Positions 18,243 through 26,800 of a DNA stretch of 64,000 nt are shown one piece after another (the stretch's first letter is position 1; each line of letters starts with the position of its first letter). Below the pieces are notes generated by a model, which was not told the origin of the DNA, did not search any database, and saw only the letters and a program-made list of their open reading frames with translations. The position numbers and the translations under genes are program-made. Source of the DNA: Aeromonas taiwanensis (GTDB lineage Bacteria; Pseudomonadota; Gammaproteobacteria; Enterobacterales; Aeromonadaceae); the NCBI RefSeq assembly GCF_000820165.1, contig NZ_CDDD01000019.1, positions 1 to 64,000 of the forward strand, read 5' to 3'.

Positions 18243-19565
18243 TCAGAGCACCATGGCGGCGATCCAGCCGAAGATCACCAGCGGGATGTTGTAGTGGATA
18301 AAGGTGGGGACCACGCTGTCCCAGATGTGGTCGTGCTGGCCATCGGCGTTGAGGCCCGACGTGGGGCCCAGGGTCGAGTCGGAGGCGGGGGAGCCCGCAT
18401 CTCCGAGCGCGCCGGCGGTGCCCACCAGGGCGATGGTCGCCATGGGCGAGAAGCCGAGGTGGATGCACAGGGGCACGTAGATGGTGGCGATGATGGGCAC
18501 GGTGGAGAAGGAGGAGCCTATGCCCATGGTGATGAGCAGCCCCACCAGCAGCATCAGGAAGGCGGCCAGCCCCTTGTGACCGGCCATCATGCCGGAGACG
18601 GACTGCACCAGGCTCTCGACACCGTGGGTCTCCTTCATCACGGCGGCGAAGCCGGCGGCGGAGATCATGATGAAGCCGATGAGGGACATCATGCGCACCC
18701 CCTGGGTAAAGGCGTCCTGACTCTCGCGGAACTTGATGACGCCGCCACAGGTGAAGATGACGAAACCCGCCAGCGCCCCGAGGACGATGCTGTTGGTCAT
18801 CAGCTGCAGGCCCAGCGCCACGGCGATGGCCAGCAGGGCGACCCAGATGTGGTTCAGGTTGAGATCCACCGTCTCGGGCTCGGCGGCCAGGATCTTCTGC
18901 AGGTCATACTGGCGCGGCTTGCGGTAGGTGAAGAAGACGGCGATGAGCAGGCCGACGAACATGCCCAGCACCGGAATGGCCATCGCCAGCGGCAGCTGGC
19001 TGTATTCCACCGGCACGCCGTTGTCGACGAGGTTCTTGGCCAGGATGTTGTTCAGGAAGATGCCGCCAAAACCCACCGGCAGCAGCATATAGGTCGCGGT
19101 CAGGCCGAAGGTGATGACGCAGGCCACCTGGCGGCGATCGATCTGCATCTGGGCCATGACGTGCAGGAGCGGCGGGATCAGGATGGGAATGAAGGCGATG
19201 TGTACCGGGATCAGGTTCTGGGAAGAGATGGAGACCGCGAGCACGGAGGCGAGCAGCAGGCTCTTGACCCAGAGGATGCGGGCGCTGCTGGCATCCTTGC
19301 CGAGCTGGCTTATCACCTTGCGAGCCAGCAAGTCGGTGATGCCGGAGCGGGAGATGGCCACCGCGAAGGCGCCCAACATGGCGTAGGAGAGGGCGATCTC
19401 GGCGCCGCCACCCAGACCACCGGTGAAGGTGCTGAGGGTCTGCTCGAGGGAGAGTCCGCCGAGCAGACCACCCACAATCGCACCGATGGCGAGGGAGACC
19501 ACCACATTGATCCGCAGCAGGCTGAGCACCAGCATCAGCGCCACTGCGATAACAACAGGATTCAT
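18243..19565 (-). CDS. Na+/H+ antiporter family membrane protein (YuiF/NhaC-like)
   Basis: 440 residues with eleven or more hydrophobic helices filling almost the whole chain. The segments [41 protein letters not shown] and the glycine/serine-rich [19 protein letters not shown] and [36 protein letters not shown] are typical of this putative antiporter or amino-acid transporter family. Some relatives are annotated as histidine or other amino-acid carriers, so the substrate is open. Single gene with a 265-base region upstream before rnt. Confidence 0.8.
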   Translation of the reverse strand: MNPVVIAVALMLVLSLLRINVVVSLAIGAIVGGLLGGLSLEQTLSTFTGGLGGGAEIALSYAMLGAFAVAISRSGITDLLARKVISQLGKDASSARILWVKSLLLASVLAVSISSQNLIPVHIAFIPILIPPLLHVMAQMQIDRRQVACVITFGLTATYMLLPVGFGGIFLNNILAKNLVDNGVPVEYSQLPLAMAIPVLGMFVGLLIAVFFTYRKPRQYDLQKILAAEPETVDLNLNHIWVALLAIAVALGLQLMTNSIVLGALAGFVIFTCGGVIKFRESQDAFTQGVRMMSLIGFIMISAAGFAAVMKETHGVESLVQSVSGMMAGHKGLAAFLMLLVGLLITMGIGSSFSTVPIIATIYVPLCIHLGFSPMATIALVGTAGALGDAGSPASDSTLGPTSGLNADGQHDHIWDSVVPTFIHYNIPLVIFGWIAAMVL

Positions 19566-19787
19566 TTGATTTCCTTATAGTTTGTGTTGCTGTCTGTCGT
19601 GTGAAAGGCAGTTAGTTTGCGAAAAACGTGACAAATGTCGAGAAAAAAATCGGCCATAGCCGTGATTCGGCAGCATCTTGTCGTTGAGTATGGATCTGGG
19701 CTTGAATCTCGTCCCTCTTTGGCTCCCATGCCAGGCAGAAGGGCATTCAGTCTGACCTGATGGGCGGCCTGGCTACCCCGGAAACAG

Positions 19788-19811
19788 ACAGGCTGCCATG
19801 GGGCAGCCTGT
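19788..19811 (-). terminator. Hairpin downstream of rnt
   Basis: Stem ACAGGCTGCC / GGCAGCCTGT with loop ATG(G). On the minus strand it is followed by CTGTTT, a weak T tract. Confidence 0.55.
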
Positions 19812-19830
19812 TGCAGGAGTGCTCAGGCAC

Positions 19831-20490
19831 TCACTGTTCGGCCTCGCCGGCGGCTTCCTCCGGGTTGGCGGGCGGCCAGCCTCCCAGGCTCTTCCAGCGA
19901 TTGACGATATGACAGAACAGCTCGGTGGTGCGTTCGGTGTCGTAGAGGGCGGAGTGCGCCTCTTTGTTGTCAAAGGGGATGCTGGCGCTCTGGCATGCCT
20001 TGGCGAGGACCGTCTGCCCCAGGGCCAGGCCCGAGAGGGCCGCGGTGTCGAAGGTGGCGAAGGGGTGGAAGGGATTGCGCTTGAGGCCGGCCCGCTCGGC
20101 GGCGGCCATGACGAAGCCGTGATCGAAGGTGGCGTTGTGAGCAACGATGATGGCACGGCCACAATCCTGCTCTTTCATGCCCTTGCGCACTCCCTTGAAG
20201 ATCTCGGTGAGTGCCTCCTTCTCCTCCACGGCGCCGCGCAGGGGATTGAAGGGGTCGATGCCGGTGAACTCCAGCGCCGCCTTCTCCAGATTGGCGCCCT
20301 CAAAGGGGGTCACGTGAAAATGGAAGATCTGGTCGGGCACGAGCCAGCCCTGTTCATCCATCTTGAGGGTATGGGCTGCGATTTCCAGCAGGGCATCTGT
20401 CTTGGCATTGAATCCGGCGGTTTCAACATCGATGACGACGGGGTAAAAGCCACGAAAGCGGCCCTTGAGGGTGTGAACGGCGTCGGTCAT
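19831..20490 (-). CDS. rnt: Ribonuclease T
   Basis: 3'-5' exoribonuclease that trims tRNA and other stable RNA 3' ends. 219 residues against 215 in E. coli. DEDD exonuclease motifs are present: [10 protein letters not shown] (Exo I), HNATFDHGF (Exo II) and [10 protein letters not shown] (Exo III), with the basic [27 protein letters not shown] segment of the family. The ATG at 20490 is chosen by alignment to the family start. In Vibrio, rnt is the direct divergent neighbour of motY; here a chemoreceptor gene lies between them. Confidence 0.96.
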   Translation of the reverse strand: MTDAVHTLKGRFRGFYPVVIDVETAGFNAKTDALLEIAAHTLKMDEQGWLVPDQIFHFHVTPFEGANLEKAALEFTGIDPFNPLRGAVEEKEALTEIFKGVRKGMKEQDCGRAIIVAHNATFDHGFVMAAAERAGLKRNPFHPFATFDTAALSGLALGQTVLAKACQSASIPFDNKEAHSALYDTERTTELFCHIVNRWKSLGGWPPANPEEAAGEAEQ

Positions 20491-20578
20491 GGTATCTCGG
20501 TCGGCGTGAAAGGAGGCGGCATTATGGCAAAAAAGCAGGCCCTTGTCCCTCACCTGCCGATATGAGGATGGTATCTGG

Positions 20579-20606
20579 TTCTATTTGAAGCACTTGCGCC
20601 TATAAT
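20579..20606 (+). promoter_or_regulatory. Possible promoter of the chemoreceptor gene
   Basis: A GCCTATAATT stretch can be read as a sigma-70 TATAAT (20601-20606, no good -35) or as a sigma-28 -10 GCCTATAA (one mismatch to GCCGATAA) with a poor upstream half (4 of 8). The choice is unresolved. Confidence 0.3.
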
Positions 20607-20635
20607 TGGCGACTTCAACCATGGAGGGAGAGGCG

Positions 20636-22609
20636 ATGAAAAAGCTGGGATTGGCACACAAGATGCTGCTGGTAGTCTGTCTGCCACTGCTGGCCCTGTT
20701 GTTCTTTTCCGGTCGGTACGTCTATGAACGCTACCAGGTCGAACAGGAGATGAGCGAGGCGCTGGCCGCGCTGGCCGTGGTGAAGGAAGCGGCACAGCTG
20801 GCCCATGAGCTGCAAAAGGAGCGTGGCATGTCGGCCGGTTTCCTGGGCTCCGGCGGCAACAAGTTCCGCGATGCCCTGCCGACCCAGCGCAAGGTGGTCG
20901 ACACCCTGCTGCAACGCTTCCAGCAGGATCCGGCCCTGCTGGCCCTGACCGAGGTGCAGCAGGGGCTGGCCGGGCTGACTGCCATGCGTGAGCGGGTCAG
21001 CGCCCTGGGGGTCGAGGTGGCGGATCAGGTCGGCTTCTATACCCGCCTGGTGACCCGGTTGCTGGCCGTGGTGGATCAGATCAGTGTCGATAGCCACGAC
21101 GCCACCATAGCGCTGCAGACCAATGCCTATGCCGCCTTCTTGCAGAGCAAGGAGCGCATGGGGCTGGAGCGGGCAACCCTGAGCAACGTGTTCGGGCGCG
21201 ACAGCTTCACGCCGGCACTGTTGCAGCAGTTCATCTCTCTCCTGTCCGCCCAAAACACCTACCTCGAGCGTTTCCAGGCGGTGGCGAGCCCCTCCCAGCG
21301 TCAGTTGCTGAGCGACAGCCTGGCTTCCCCGGTGGTGGCCAGGGTGGCACAGATGGAGAAGCTGGCCCTGGAGAAGGCGACCAGCGGCGGATTCGGGATC
21401 GATGCGGAGGCCTGGTTTGCCCTGAGCACCGACAAGATAGGCCTGCTCAAGGAGATAGAAGACAGCCTCTATCGGCAGCTGCTCGAGCGGGTCGAGCAGA
21501 TGCGGGCCAGGAGCGCGAGCGCCTTCTGGTGGGGGGCGCTCGGCGTGCTTCTGTGCATTGCCCTGACCACCTTCGTCAGCTGGCGGGTGGTGCGGGATCT
21601 GCACCTGGGTTTCATGGCCCTGCACCAGACCTTCAAGAAGCTGGTGCAGGAGAACGACCTGACCGTGCGGGTGAACTGGCGCTCGGGGGACGAGCTGGGG
21701 GCGCTGGCACAGGACTTGAACCGCTTCCTCGCCCATCTGGAGAGTCTGTTGCTGGCGGTGCGCCGCTCCTGCGACGTGCTGATGCACAGCGCCGCCACCT
21801 CCGCCAGCGTCATTGCCGAGGTGAATGCCGGCGTGGCCAAGGGATTCGGGCAGGTGGATCTGGTGGCGACCGCCGCCACCGAGATGGCCTCGACGGTGGC
21901 CGAGATTGCCCGCAACGCCACCCAGACCTCCCAGGCGACCCAGCAGGCCATCGGCCGGGCCCGGCAGGGTGACAAGGAGGTGGATCAGACCATAGACGCC
22001 ATCCAGCAGGTGGCGGGCACCCTGGCCGACACCCGGCAGCTGGTGGACAGCCTGCATCGGGACACGGAGTCGGTGGGGGAGGCCTTGAGCCTCATCAAGC
22101 AGATTTCCGACAGGACCAATCTGCTGGCCCTCAATGCGGCCATCGAGGCGGCCCGCGCCGGGGAGTCCGGGCGCGGCTTTGCGGTGGTGGCCGAAGAGGT
22201 GAGGGCGCTCGCCGGGCGCACCCAGCAGGCGGCGGACGAGATAGAGCAGATGCTGGGTCGCCTGCGCCAGGGGGCCGATCAGGCGGTCACGGCCATGCAT
22301 ATGGGCACGGAGCAGGCAGGCCTCAGCGTGACGGAGGCCAAGCGGGCGGGGAATGAGTTGACCGACATCGTCAACGAGGTGCGCAAGGTGAGCGACATGA
22401 CCGCCCAGGTGGCCACCGCGACCGAGGAGCAGCGCTACGTGACGGACGATATCCAGCACAACGTGTTGACCATCCGCGAAGTGTACGAGGCGCATCGCCA
22501 GCATTCTGAAACCCTGCAGCAGCACAGTGCCGAGCTGGACCAACTGGCCAGGGAGCTGGCGGGGCGTCTCGCCAGCTTCAAACTGATGGCGCATTCTTCC
22601 CCCCACTGA
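20636..22609 (+). CDS. Methyl-accepting chemotaxis protein with NIT sensor domain
   Basis: A 657-residue chemoreceptor. Transmembrane helix 1 is at about residues 8-26, followed by a large periplasmic helical domain of the nitrate/nitrite-sensing (NIT) type with [20 protein letters not shown]. Helix 2 (about 301-320, [17 protein letters not shown]) leads into a HAMP domain and the signalling domain, whose hairpin tip reads [40 protein letters not shown] in pattern. There is no C-terminal NWETF-type CheR-binding pentapeptide. NIT domains are known to sense nitrate or nitrite, so a response to electron acceptors is plausible but unproven. It separates rnt and motY. Confidence 0.92.
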   Translation: MKKLGLAHKMLLVVCLPLLALLFFSGRYVYERYQVEQEMSEALAALAVVKEAAQLAHELQKERGMSAGFLGSGGNKFRDALPTQRKVVDTLLQRFQQDPALLALTEVQQGLAGLTAMRERVSALGVEVADQVGFYTRLVTRLLAVVDQISVDSHDATIALQTNAYAAFLQSKERMGLERATLSNVFGRDSFTPALLQQFISLLSAQNTYLERFQAVASPSQRQLLSDSLASPVVARVAQMEKLALEKATSGGFGIDAEAWFALSTDKIGLLKEIEDSLYRQLLERVEQMRARSASAFWWGALGVLLCIALTTFVSWRVVRDLHLGFMALHQTFKKLVQENDLTVRVNWRSGDELGALAQDLNRFLAHLESLLLAVRRSCDVLMHSAATSASVIAEVNAGVAKGFGQVDLVATAATEMASTVAEIARNATQTSQATQQAIGRARQGDKEVDQTIDAIQQVAGTLADTRQLVDSLHRDTESVGEALSLIKQISDRTNLLALNAAIEAARAGESGRGFAVVAEEVRALAGRTQQAADEIEQMLGRLRQGADQAVTAMHMGTEQAGLSVTEAKRAGNELTDIVNEVRKVSDMTAQVATATEEQRYVTDDIQHNVLTIREVYEAHRQHSETLQQHSAELDQLARELAGRLASFKLMAHSSPH

Positions 22610-22620
22610 GCGTTTTGCCC

Positions 22621-22647
22621 TAAAGCTTGCCCCGCCACGGCCGATAG
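22621..22647 (+). promoter_or_regulatory. Sigma-28 (FliA) flagellar promoter of motY
   Basis: TAAAGCTT, exactly 11 bases, then GCCGATAG. This matches the enteric/Vibrio sigma-28 consensus TAAAGTTT-N11-GCCGATAA at 14 of 16 positions. The predicted start of transcription is about ten bases before the motY ribosome-binding site. Confidence 0.85.
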
Positions 22648-22677
22648 ATAATTCGAGATATCGTGGAGGGCAAGCCG

Positions 22678-23553
22678 TTGAATGCTTGGGTGTTAGGGTT
22701 GGTCAGCATATCAGTGAGTATGCAGTTGCAGGCGGGAGTGACCGAATTCGGCGCCGGCCTGGATCAATCCGTCTGGCGCCTGACTTCGGATACCCAGGTG
22801 GAGTGCAGGCTGGAGCATCCCATTCCCCGCTGGGGCACGGGGGCTTTCGTCAGCCGGGCGGGTCGCAAGATCAATCTGGATTTCGAGCTGAAAGGACAGC
22901 GCCCCCAGGCGCGCACCCAGACAGTGAGCCTCGGGATCATGCCTCCCAGCTGGCGCCCCGGTGTCGCGGGGCGGCAGATAAGCCAGTTGCAGTTTTACCA
23001 GCAGTTCGACGGCCTGGTCGCGGGCCAGACCGCCTGGACCATGCTGGACGAACTGGAAGGGGGGCGCATGCCGACCTTCCAGTATCGTGACTGGTATCGT
23101 CAGGACAGGCCGGTCCGGGTCTCCCTCTCCTCGGTCAACTTCAGGGTCAAGTACCAGGCCTTCATGGACTGTCTGAGCGGCCTTTTGCCCTACAGCTTCA
23201 ACGACATCGCCTTCAGCGTGCTCTCCTACGACAAGAACAGCGATCAGTTGTCACCGGCCTCCAAGCGGCGACTGGCGATGATCGGTGACTATGTGAAGGC
23301 GGACAAGAGCATCGATGTGGTGGTGATCGACGCTTACAGCGACAGCTATGGCGGCCGCTGGCCAAACCAGAAGCTCTCCGAGAAGCGGGCCGATGCCATC
23401 AAGCAGGTGTTTGTGGATCTTGGCATCGAGGAGGGCAAGATCTCGGTAGAAGGCCATGGCGAGAAACAGCACGTGGCCTCCAATGAGACGGATGCGGGGC
23501 GTGCCAAGAACCGGCGGGTGGTGATCAACATGGGCCGTAACGGCACCATCTGA
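22678..23553 (+). CDS. motY: Sodium-type flagellar motor T-ring protein MotY
   Basis: Outer component of the T ring that holds the PomAB/MotX stator in Na+-driven polar flagella. The TTG at 22678 is taken as start because GGAGGG lies 7 bases upstream; this gives 291 residues (Vibrio MotY has 293) and a short signal peptide ending ...MQLQA. The N-terminal half binds MotX and the basal body (WRLTSDTQVECRLEHPIPRWGTGAF). The C-terminal half is an OmpA-like peptidoglycan-binding domain, FSVLSYDKNSDQLSP through KLSEKRADAIKQVF and DAGRAKNRRVVI. Transcribed alone from a sigma-28 promoter. Confidence 0.94.
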   Translation: MNAWVLGLVSISVSMQLQAGVTEFGAGLDQSVWRLTSDTQVECRLEHPIPRWGTGAFVSRAGRKINLDFELKGQRPQARTQTVSLGIMPPSWRPGVAGRQISQLQFYQQFDGLVAGQTAWTMLDELEGGRMPTFQYRDWYRQDRPVRVSLSSVNFRVKYQAFMDCLSGLLPYSFNDIAFSVLSYDKNSDQLSPASKRRLAMIGDYVKADKSIDVVVIDAYSDSYGGRWPNQKLSEKRADAIKQVFVDLGIEEGKISVEGHGEKQHVASNETDAGRAKNRRVVINMGRNGTI

Positions 23554-23610
23554 CCGGGTGGCCGTGGTGAGGGCGGCCTCTTTTCTCATGCCGCCATGAA
23601 ATCCAGCCAT

Positions 23611-23649
23611 AAAAAAATGCCAGTCGGCCGGGCCGACTGGCATTTTTTT
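23611..23649. terminator. Bidirectional terminator between motY and suhB
   Basis: Seven A's, a perfect 12-bp stem ATGCCAGTCGGC / GCCGACTGGCAT and seven T's. Confidence 0.95.
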
Positions 23650-23662
23650 CAAGGATACGCGC

Positions 23663-24466
23663 TTACTTGGCCAGGGATTCCGGCAGTTCTTCGCGGATCT
23701 TGCCGAGCATCTCTTTCAGGACGCGGGGGTTGGCCACGACGATGTTGCCGGAGTTCTCGTAGTTGTGACCACCGACGAAGTCGGTGACGATGGCGCCGGC
23801 TTCCTTGGCCAGCAGCTCACCGGCTGCGGTGTCCCAGGGCTTCAGGCCGATTTCCCAGAAACCGTCGATGCGACCGGCGGCCACATAGGCCAGATCCAGG
23901 GCGGCAGAGCCGGCACGACGGATGTCGGCACACTCGATGAACATGCTCTGGAACATCTTCAGGTAAGACTCGATGTGGTGCTTCTGCTTGAACGGGAAAC
24001 CGGTGGCCAGGATGGTGCCGGACAGCTCTTTGGCCTTGCCGACACGGATACGGTAGCCGTTCAGCTGGGCGCCGCTGCCACGGGTGGCGGTGAACAGCTC
24101 ATCGCGGATGGGATCGTAGATGACGGCTTGTTCGGTCTTGCCCTTGACGCGCAGAGCGATGGAGACGGCAAAGTGCGGAATGCCCTTGACCAGGTTGGTC
24201 GTGCCATCCAGTGGGTCGATGATCCATTGGTAATCCGGATTGGTACCGGCGATCTCACCAGACTCTTCAGCCACGATGCTGTGTTCCGGGTAAGATTTTT
24301 TGATGGTATGAATGATGGCCGCTTCGGCGTCACGGTCAACGTTGGTCACGAAGTCATTGCTGCCCTTCTGGATAACCTCGATGTTCTCGGGTTGAGAGAA
24401 GGCTTTTACTACAACTTGACCGGCGTTGCGCGCAGCGCGCACGGCGATATTCAGCATCGGATGCAT
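23663..24466 (-). CDS. suhB: Inositol-1-monophosphatase / Nus-factor SuhB
   Basis: Mg-dependent inositol monophosphatase family protein; in E. coli SuhB also acts in the rRNA antitermination complex with NusA. 267 residues, the same as E. coli. Metal-site motifs: EESGE (about residue 65), DPLDGTTNLVKGIPHF (about 84) and WDTAAGELLAKEAGA near the C-terminus. The ATG at 24466 aligns with the family start. In E. coli suhB is next to trmJ-iscR; here trmJ-isc lies about 36 kb away, so the block has been split. Confidence 0.96.
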   Translation of the reverse strand: MHPMLNIAVRAARNAGQVVVKAFSQPENIEVIQKGSNDFVTNVDRDAEAAIIHTIKKSYPEHSIVAEESGEIAGTNPDYQWIIDPLDGTTNLVKGIPHFAVSIALRVKGKTEQAVIYDPIRDELFTATRGSGAQLNGYRIRVGKAKELSGTILATGFPFKQKHHIESYLKMFQSMFIECADIRRAGSAALDLAYVAAGRIDGFWEIGLKPWDTAAGELLAKEAGAIVTDFVGGHNYENSGNIVVANPRVLKEMLGKIREELPESLAK

Positions 24467-24666
24467 AGGTTCACCACTGGATGTTAAAGAACGGGGGATA
24501 AAAGGACGCGGTATCTTACCAGTATTCCGGGGAATGGCAACCATTATAGCCTGGCACGTACATATCCCGGACTGATAGATCTGACGGCTCCAATAAAGGC
24601 TCATCTTCGTCTAATCTTATCGCGACAGCTGGATAACAGGCTGTGGTTAGCATAGGGACATGAACC

Positions 24667-25122
24667 ATGAATCTGTCATTAGTCAGTCAAAAACCGTCGG
24701 CGACGACAACATTGGACGTGTTGGCCGCCTTGCGTCGTGCCAACGGGTCAGGGGATTACTTCCGCGAGGTCAGGGTGACGGAGCCGGAGCAGTGGCAACC
24801 GTCGAAGGAAGAGGCGGCCGTCTTGCTGCTGGAAGACGATGATGGGGCATGGCCGGCCCCCGTCTGGAGCACCAGCGGCGACACCCTGGGGCTGCCGGTG
24901 TTGCCGCTTCTGGTGCAACGGCAATTTGATCGGCCTCGCCAGGGGCCGGACGTCAGGGATCCACATTTCTATTTCGTCTCCAACGGCATCGTGCTGGACG
25001 AGGGGGAGCTGACGGACCCCGCCTGCAGCCTGGTATTGCAGAGCAAGCTGGGATCCTACTTCCCGCTGCTCTCCCGCCTCATCCTGCTGCGTCAGCGTCA
25101 ACCCATGGTGCTGTGCAGCTAG
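24667..25122 (+). CDS. Hypothetical protein
   Basis: 151 residues, not recognised. No signal peptide or membrane helix. The chain has a Ser/Thr-rich start, an acidic stretch LLLEDDDGAWPAP and a hydrophobic C-terminal part with PLLSRLILLRQRQPMVLCS. Base composition and codon use match the neighbourhood, and it has its own region divergent from suhB. The alternative that the frame is spurious is less likely, because the opposite strand has only a shorter, unconvincing frame. Confidence 0.55.
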   Translation: MNLSLVSQKPSATTTLDVLAALRRANGSGDYFREVRVTEPEQWQPSKEEAAVLLLEDDDGAWPAPVWSTSGDTLGLPVLPLLVQRQFDRPRQGPDVRDPHFYFVSNGIVLDEGELTDPACSLVLQSKLGSYFPLLSRLILLRQRQPMVLCS

Positions 25123-25187
25123 CGGCCCATCTCCCCTGATGCAGACTGTTCAAGCGGCGCAATATTTGTCATAAGGAACAAGGAAAT

Positions 25188-25215
25188 ATGTTACACCGGT
25201 GGGCCGGTATAACAT
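25188..25215. promoter_or_regulatory. Long near-perfect palindrome upstream of the GST pair
   Basis: Arms ATGTTACACCGG and CCGGTATAACAT pair at 11 of 12 positions around a 4-base centre, and the similarity continues a few bases outward. No T-run follows, so it looks more like an operator than a terminator. It lies about 90 bases before the first GST gene. Confidence 0.45.
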
Positions 25216-25302
25216 GTTCCAACAGACCGATATGCGCCGCGAGCCATGGCGCCTGCACGCCAGACGACAATGGTTCGTGTCTGCGTCGCCACAGGAGGTG
25301 AG

Positions 25303-25911
25303 ATGAAGATTTATGAATTGAAACGGGCCCCCAACGCCCGCCGGGTCAGGATGTTTCTGGCGGAGAAGGGGATCGAGATGGCCTATCAACAGGTCGATCT
25401 GGGCGGGGGGGAGAACCTCGCGCCCGAGTTTCTGGCCAAGAACCCGGCGGGGCGTATCCCGGTGCTCGAGCTCGATGACGGCACCTATCTCAGTGAGACC
25501 CTGGCCATCTGCCGTTATTTCGAAGAACTGCATCCCGAGCCCAACCTGTTTGGCCGCACGGCACTGGAGCGCGCCACCGTCGAGATGTGGAGCCGCTTCA
25601 TCGAGTTCAACCTCTGGTTGCCGACGGGCATGGCGTTTCGCCATATCACAGGTTTTTACAAGGACAGAGAGACCGTCTTCCCCGAGTGGGGCGAAGAGTG
25701 CAAGCAGCAGGCCCTGACCTGGTTTGCCAAGCTCGATGCCAGGCTGGCCGAGCACCCCTATGTGGCGGGGGAGCGCTTCACCATCGCCGACATCCTGGCC
25801 CTGTGCTCCATCGACTTTGGCAAGGTCGTCGATATTCGCATCGCCCCCGAACAGCGTCATTTGCAGGCCTGGCACGACAGGGTGAGCTCTCGTCCCAGCG
25901 CCCAGGCCTGA
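25303..25911 (+). CDS. Glutathione S-transferase family protein
   Basis: 202 residues. The N-terminal thioredoxin-like domain begins MKIYELKRAPNARRVRMFLAEKGI and has the cis-Pro segment GRIPVLELDDGTYLSETLAICRYFE, whose ES/ET turn binds glutathione. The C-terminal helical domain has the N-capping RFTIADILALCSIDF. The start codon follows AGGAGG at 4-5 bases. The gene stands 31 bases before a second GST in the same orientation, probably one operon. Substrate unknown; the active-site Ser/Cys is not obvious at the N-terminus. Confidence 0.85.
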   Translation: MKIYELKRAPNARRVRMFLAEKGIEMAYQQVDLGGGENLAPEFLAKNPAGRIPVLELDDGTYLSETLAICRYFEELHPEPNLFGRTALERATVEMWSRFIEFNLWLPTGMAFRHITGFYKDRETVFPEWGEECKQQALTWFAKLDARLAEHPYVAGERFTIADILALCSIDFGKVVDIRIAPEQRHLQAWHDRVSSRPSAQA

Positions 25912-25942
25912 TACTCATGTGTGAACATTCAAGGAGTCCAAG

Positions 25943-26605
25943 ATGATAGATCTGTATACCGCCGCCACTCCCAATGGCTTCAAGATCTCGATCGCCCTCG
26001 AAGAGCTGGGGCTGCCCTACCGGGTGATCCCCCTCGACTTCTCGACCATGGAGCAGAAGCAGCCCGAGTTCCTGGCCATCAACCCCAATGGCCGCATCCC
26101 GGCCATCGTCGATCGGGACAACGGGGATTTTGCGGTGTTCGAGTCAGGCGCCATCCTCCTCTATCTGGCGGAGAAGGCCGGCAAGTTACTGCCCCAGGAT
26201 CCCAAGCGCCGCTCCCAGGCGATTCAGTGGCTGATGTTCCAGATGGGCGGTGTCGGTCCCATGATGGGGCAGGCCAACGTCTTCTATCGCTACTTCCCCG
26301 AGAAGATCCCGGCCGCCATCGAGCGTTACCAGAAGGAGGGGCGCCGCCTCTTCGAGGTGCTCGACGGCCACCTGGCGAATCATGAGTACCTGGCCGACGA
26401 GTACAGCATCGCCGATATCGCCACCTGGCCCTGGGTGCGCATTCATGACTGGAGCGGTATCTCCATCGAGGGGCTGGTGCACCTGCAGGCCTGGATGGCA
26501 CGGATGGAGGCCAAGCCGGCTTGCCAGAAGGGGATCACCATACCGCCGCGCAACGAGACCCCCGAGGATCAGGTCAAGCGGGCACAGCAGATGGTGACTC
26601 GCTGA
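25943..26605 (+). CDS. yfcG: Nu-class glutathione transferase / disulfide reductase (YfcG-like)
   Basis: 220 residues, close to E. coli YfcG (215). It begins [22 protein letters not shown], where the TPNG-type N-terminus of YfcG binds two glutathiones or GSSG in place of a catalytic Cys or Tyr. [13 protein letters not shown] and [17 protein letters not shown] are hallmark segments. YfcG has glutathione-dependent disulfide-bond reductase activity in vitro. An AGGAG site precedes the ATG. Second gene of the GST pair; a terminator follows. Confidence 0.88.
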   Translation: MIDLYTAATPNGFKISIALEELGLPYRVIPLDFSTMEQKQPEFLAINPNGRIPAIVDRDNGDFAVFESGAILLYLAEKAGKLLPQDPKRRSQAIQWLMFQMGGVGPMMGQANVFYRYFPEKIPAAIERYQKEGRRLFEVLDGHLANHEYLADEYSIADIATWPWVRIHDWSGISIEGLVHLQAWMARMEAKPACQKGITIPPRNETPEDQVKRAQQMVTR

Positions 26606-26614
26606 CGCCATCAT

Positions 26615-26640
26615 GATGGCCCTGACGGGCCATCTTTTTT
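26615..26640 (+). terminator. Intrinsic terminator of the GST pair
   Basis: Stem GATGGCCC / GGGCCATC, loop TGAC, followed by six T's. Confidence 0.92.
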
Positions 26641-26744
26641 ATTCCCCTTTGACTCCCCGTTGTTTGACGATCTGCATCGCAGTCGCTTTTTGTCTTTCAA
26701 ATAAGCTATTTATCAAAAATCAAAAGTCATTCTTCCTGATTAAT

Positions 26745-26759
26745 TGTTATGTTATAACA
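26745..26759 (+). promoter_or_regulatory. Zur (zinc uptake regulator) box upstream of the Nik/Opp-type ABC operon
   Basis: TGTTATGTTATAACA matches the core of the gammaproteobacterial Zur box (TGTTATANTATAACA) at every defined position except one. The 15-bp element ends 41 bases before the proposed start codon and overlaps a TATAAC -10-like hexamer (26753-26758), the geometry of repression. The surrounding DNA is strongly AT-rich compared with the rest of the window. Confidence 0.72.
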
Positions 26760-26800
26760 CTATTTCTTTGGTTGATGAACATGAAGCTTGGATGGAAAGG

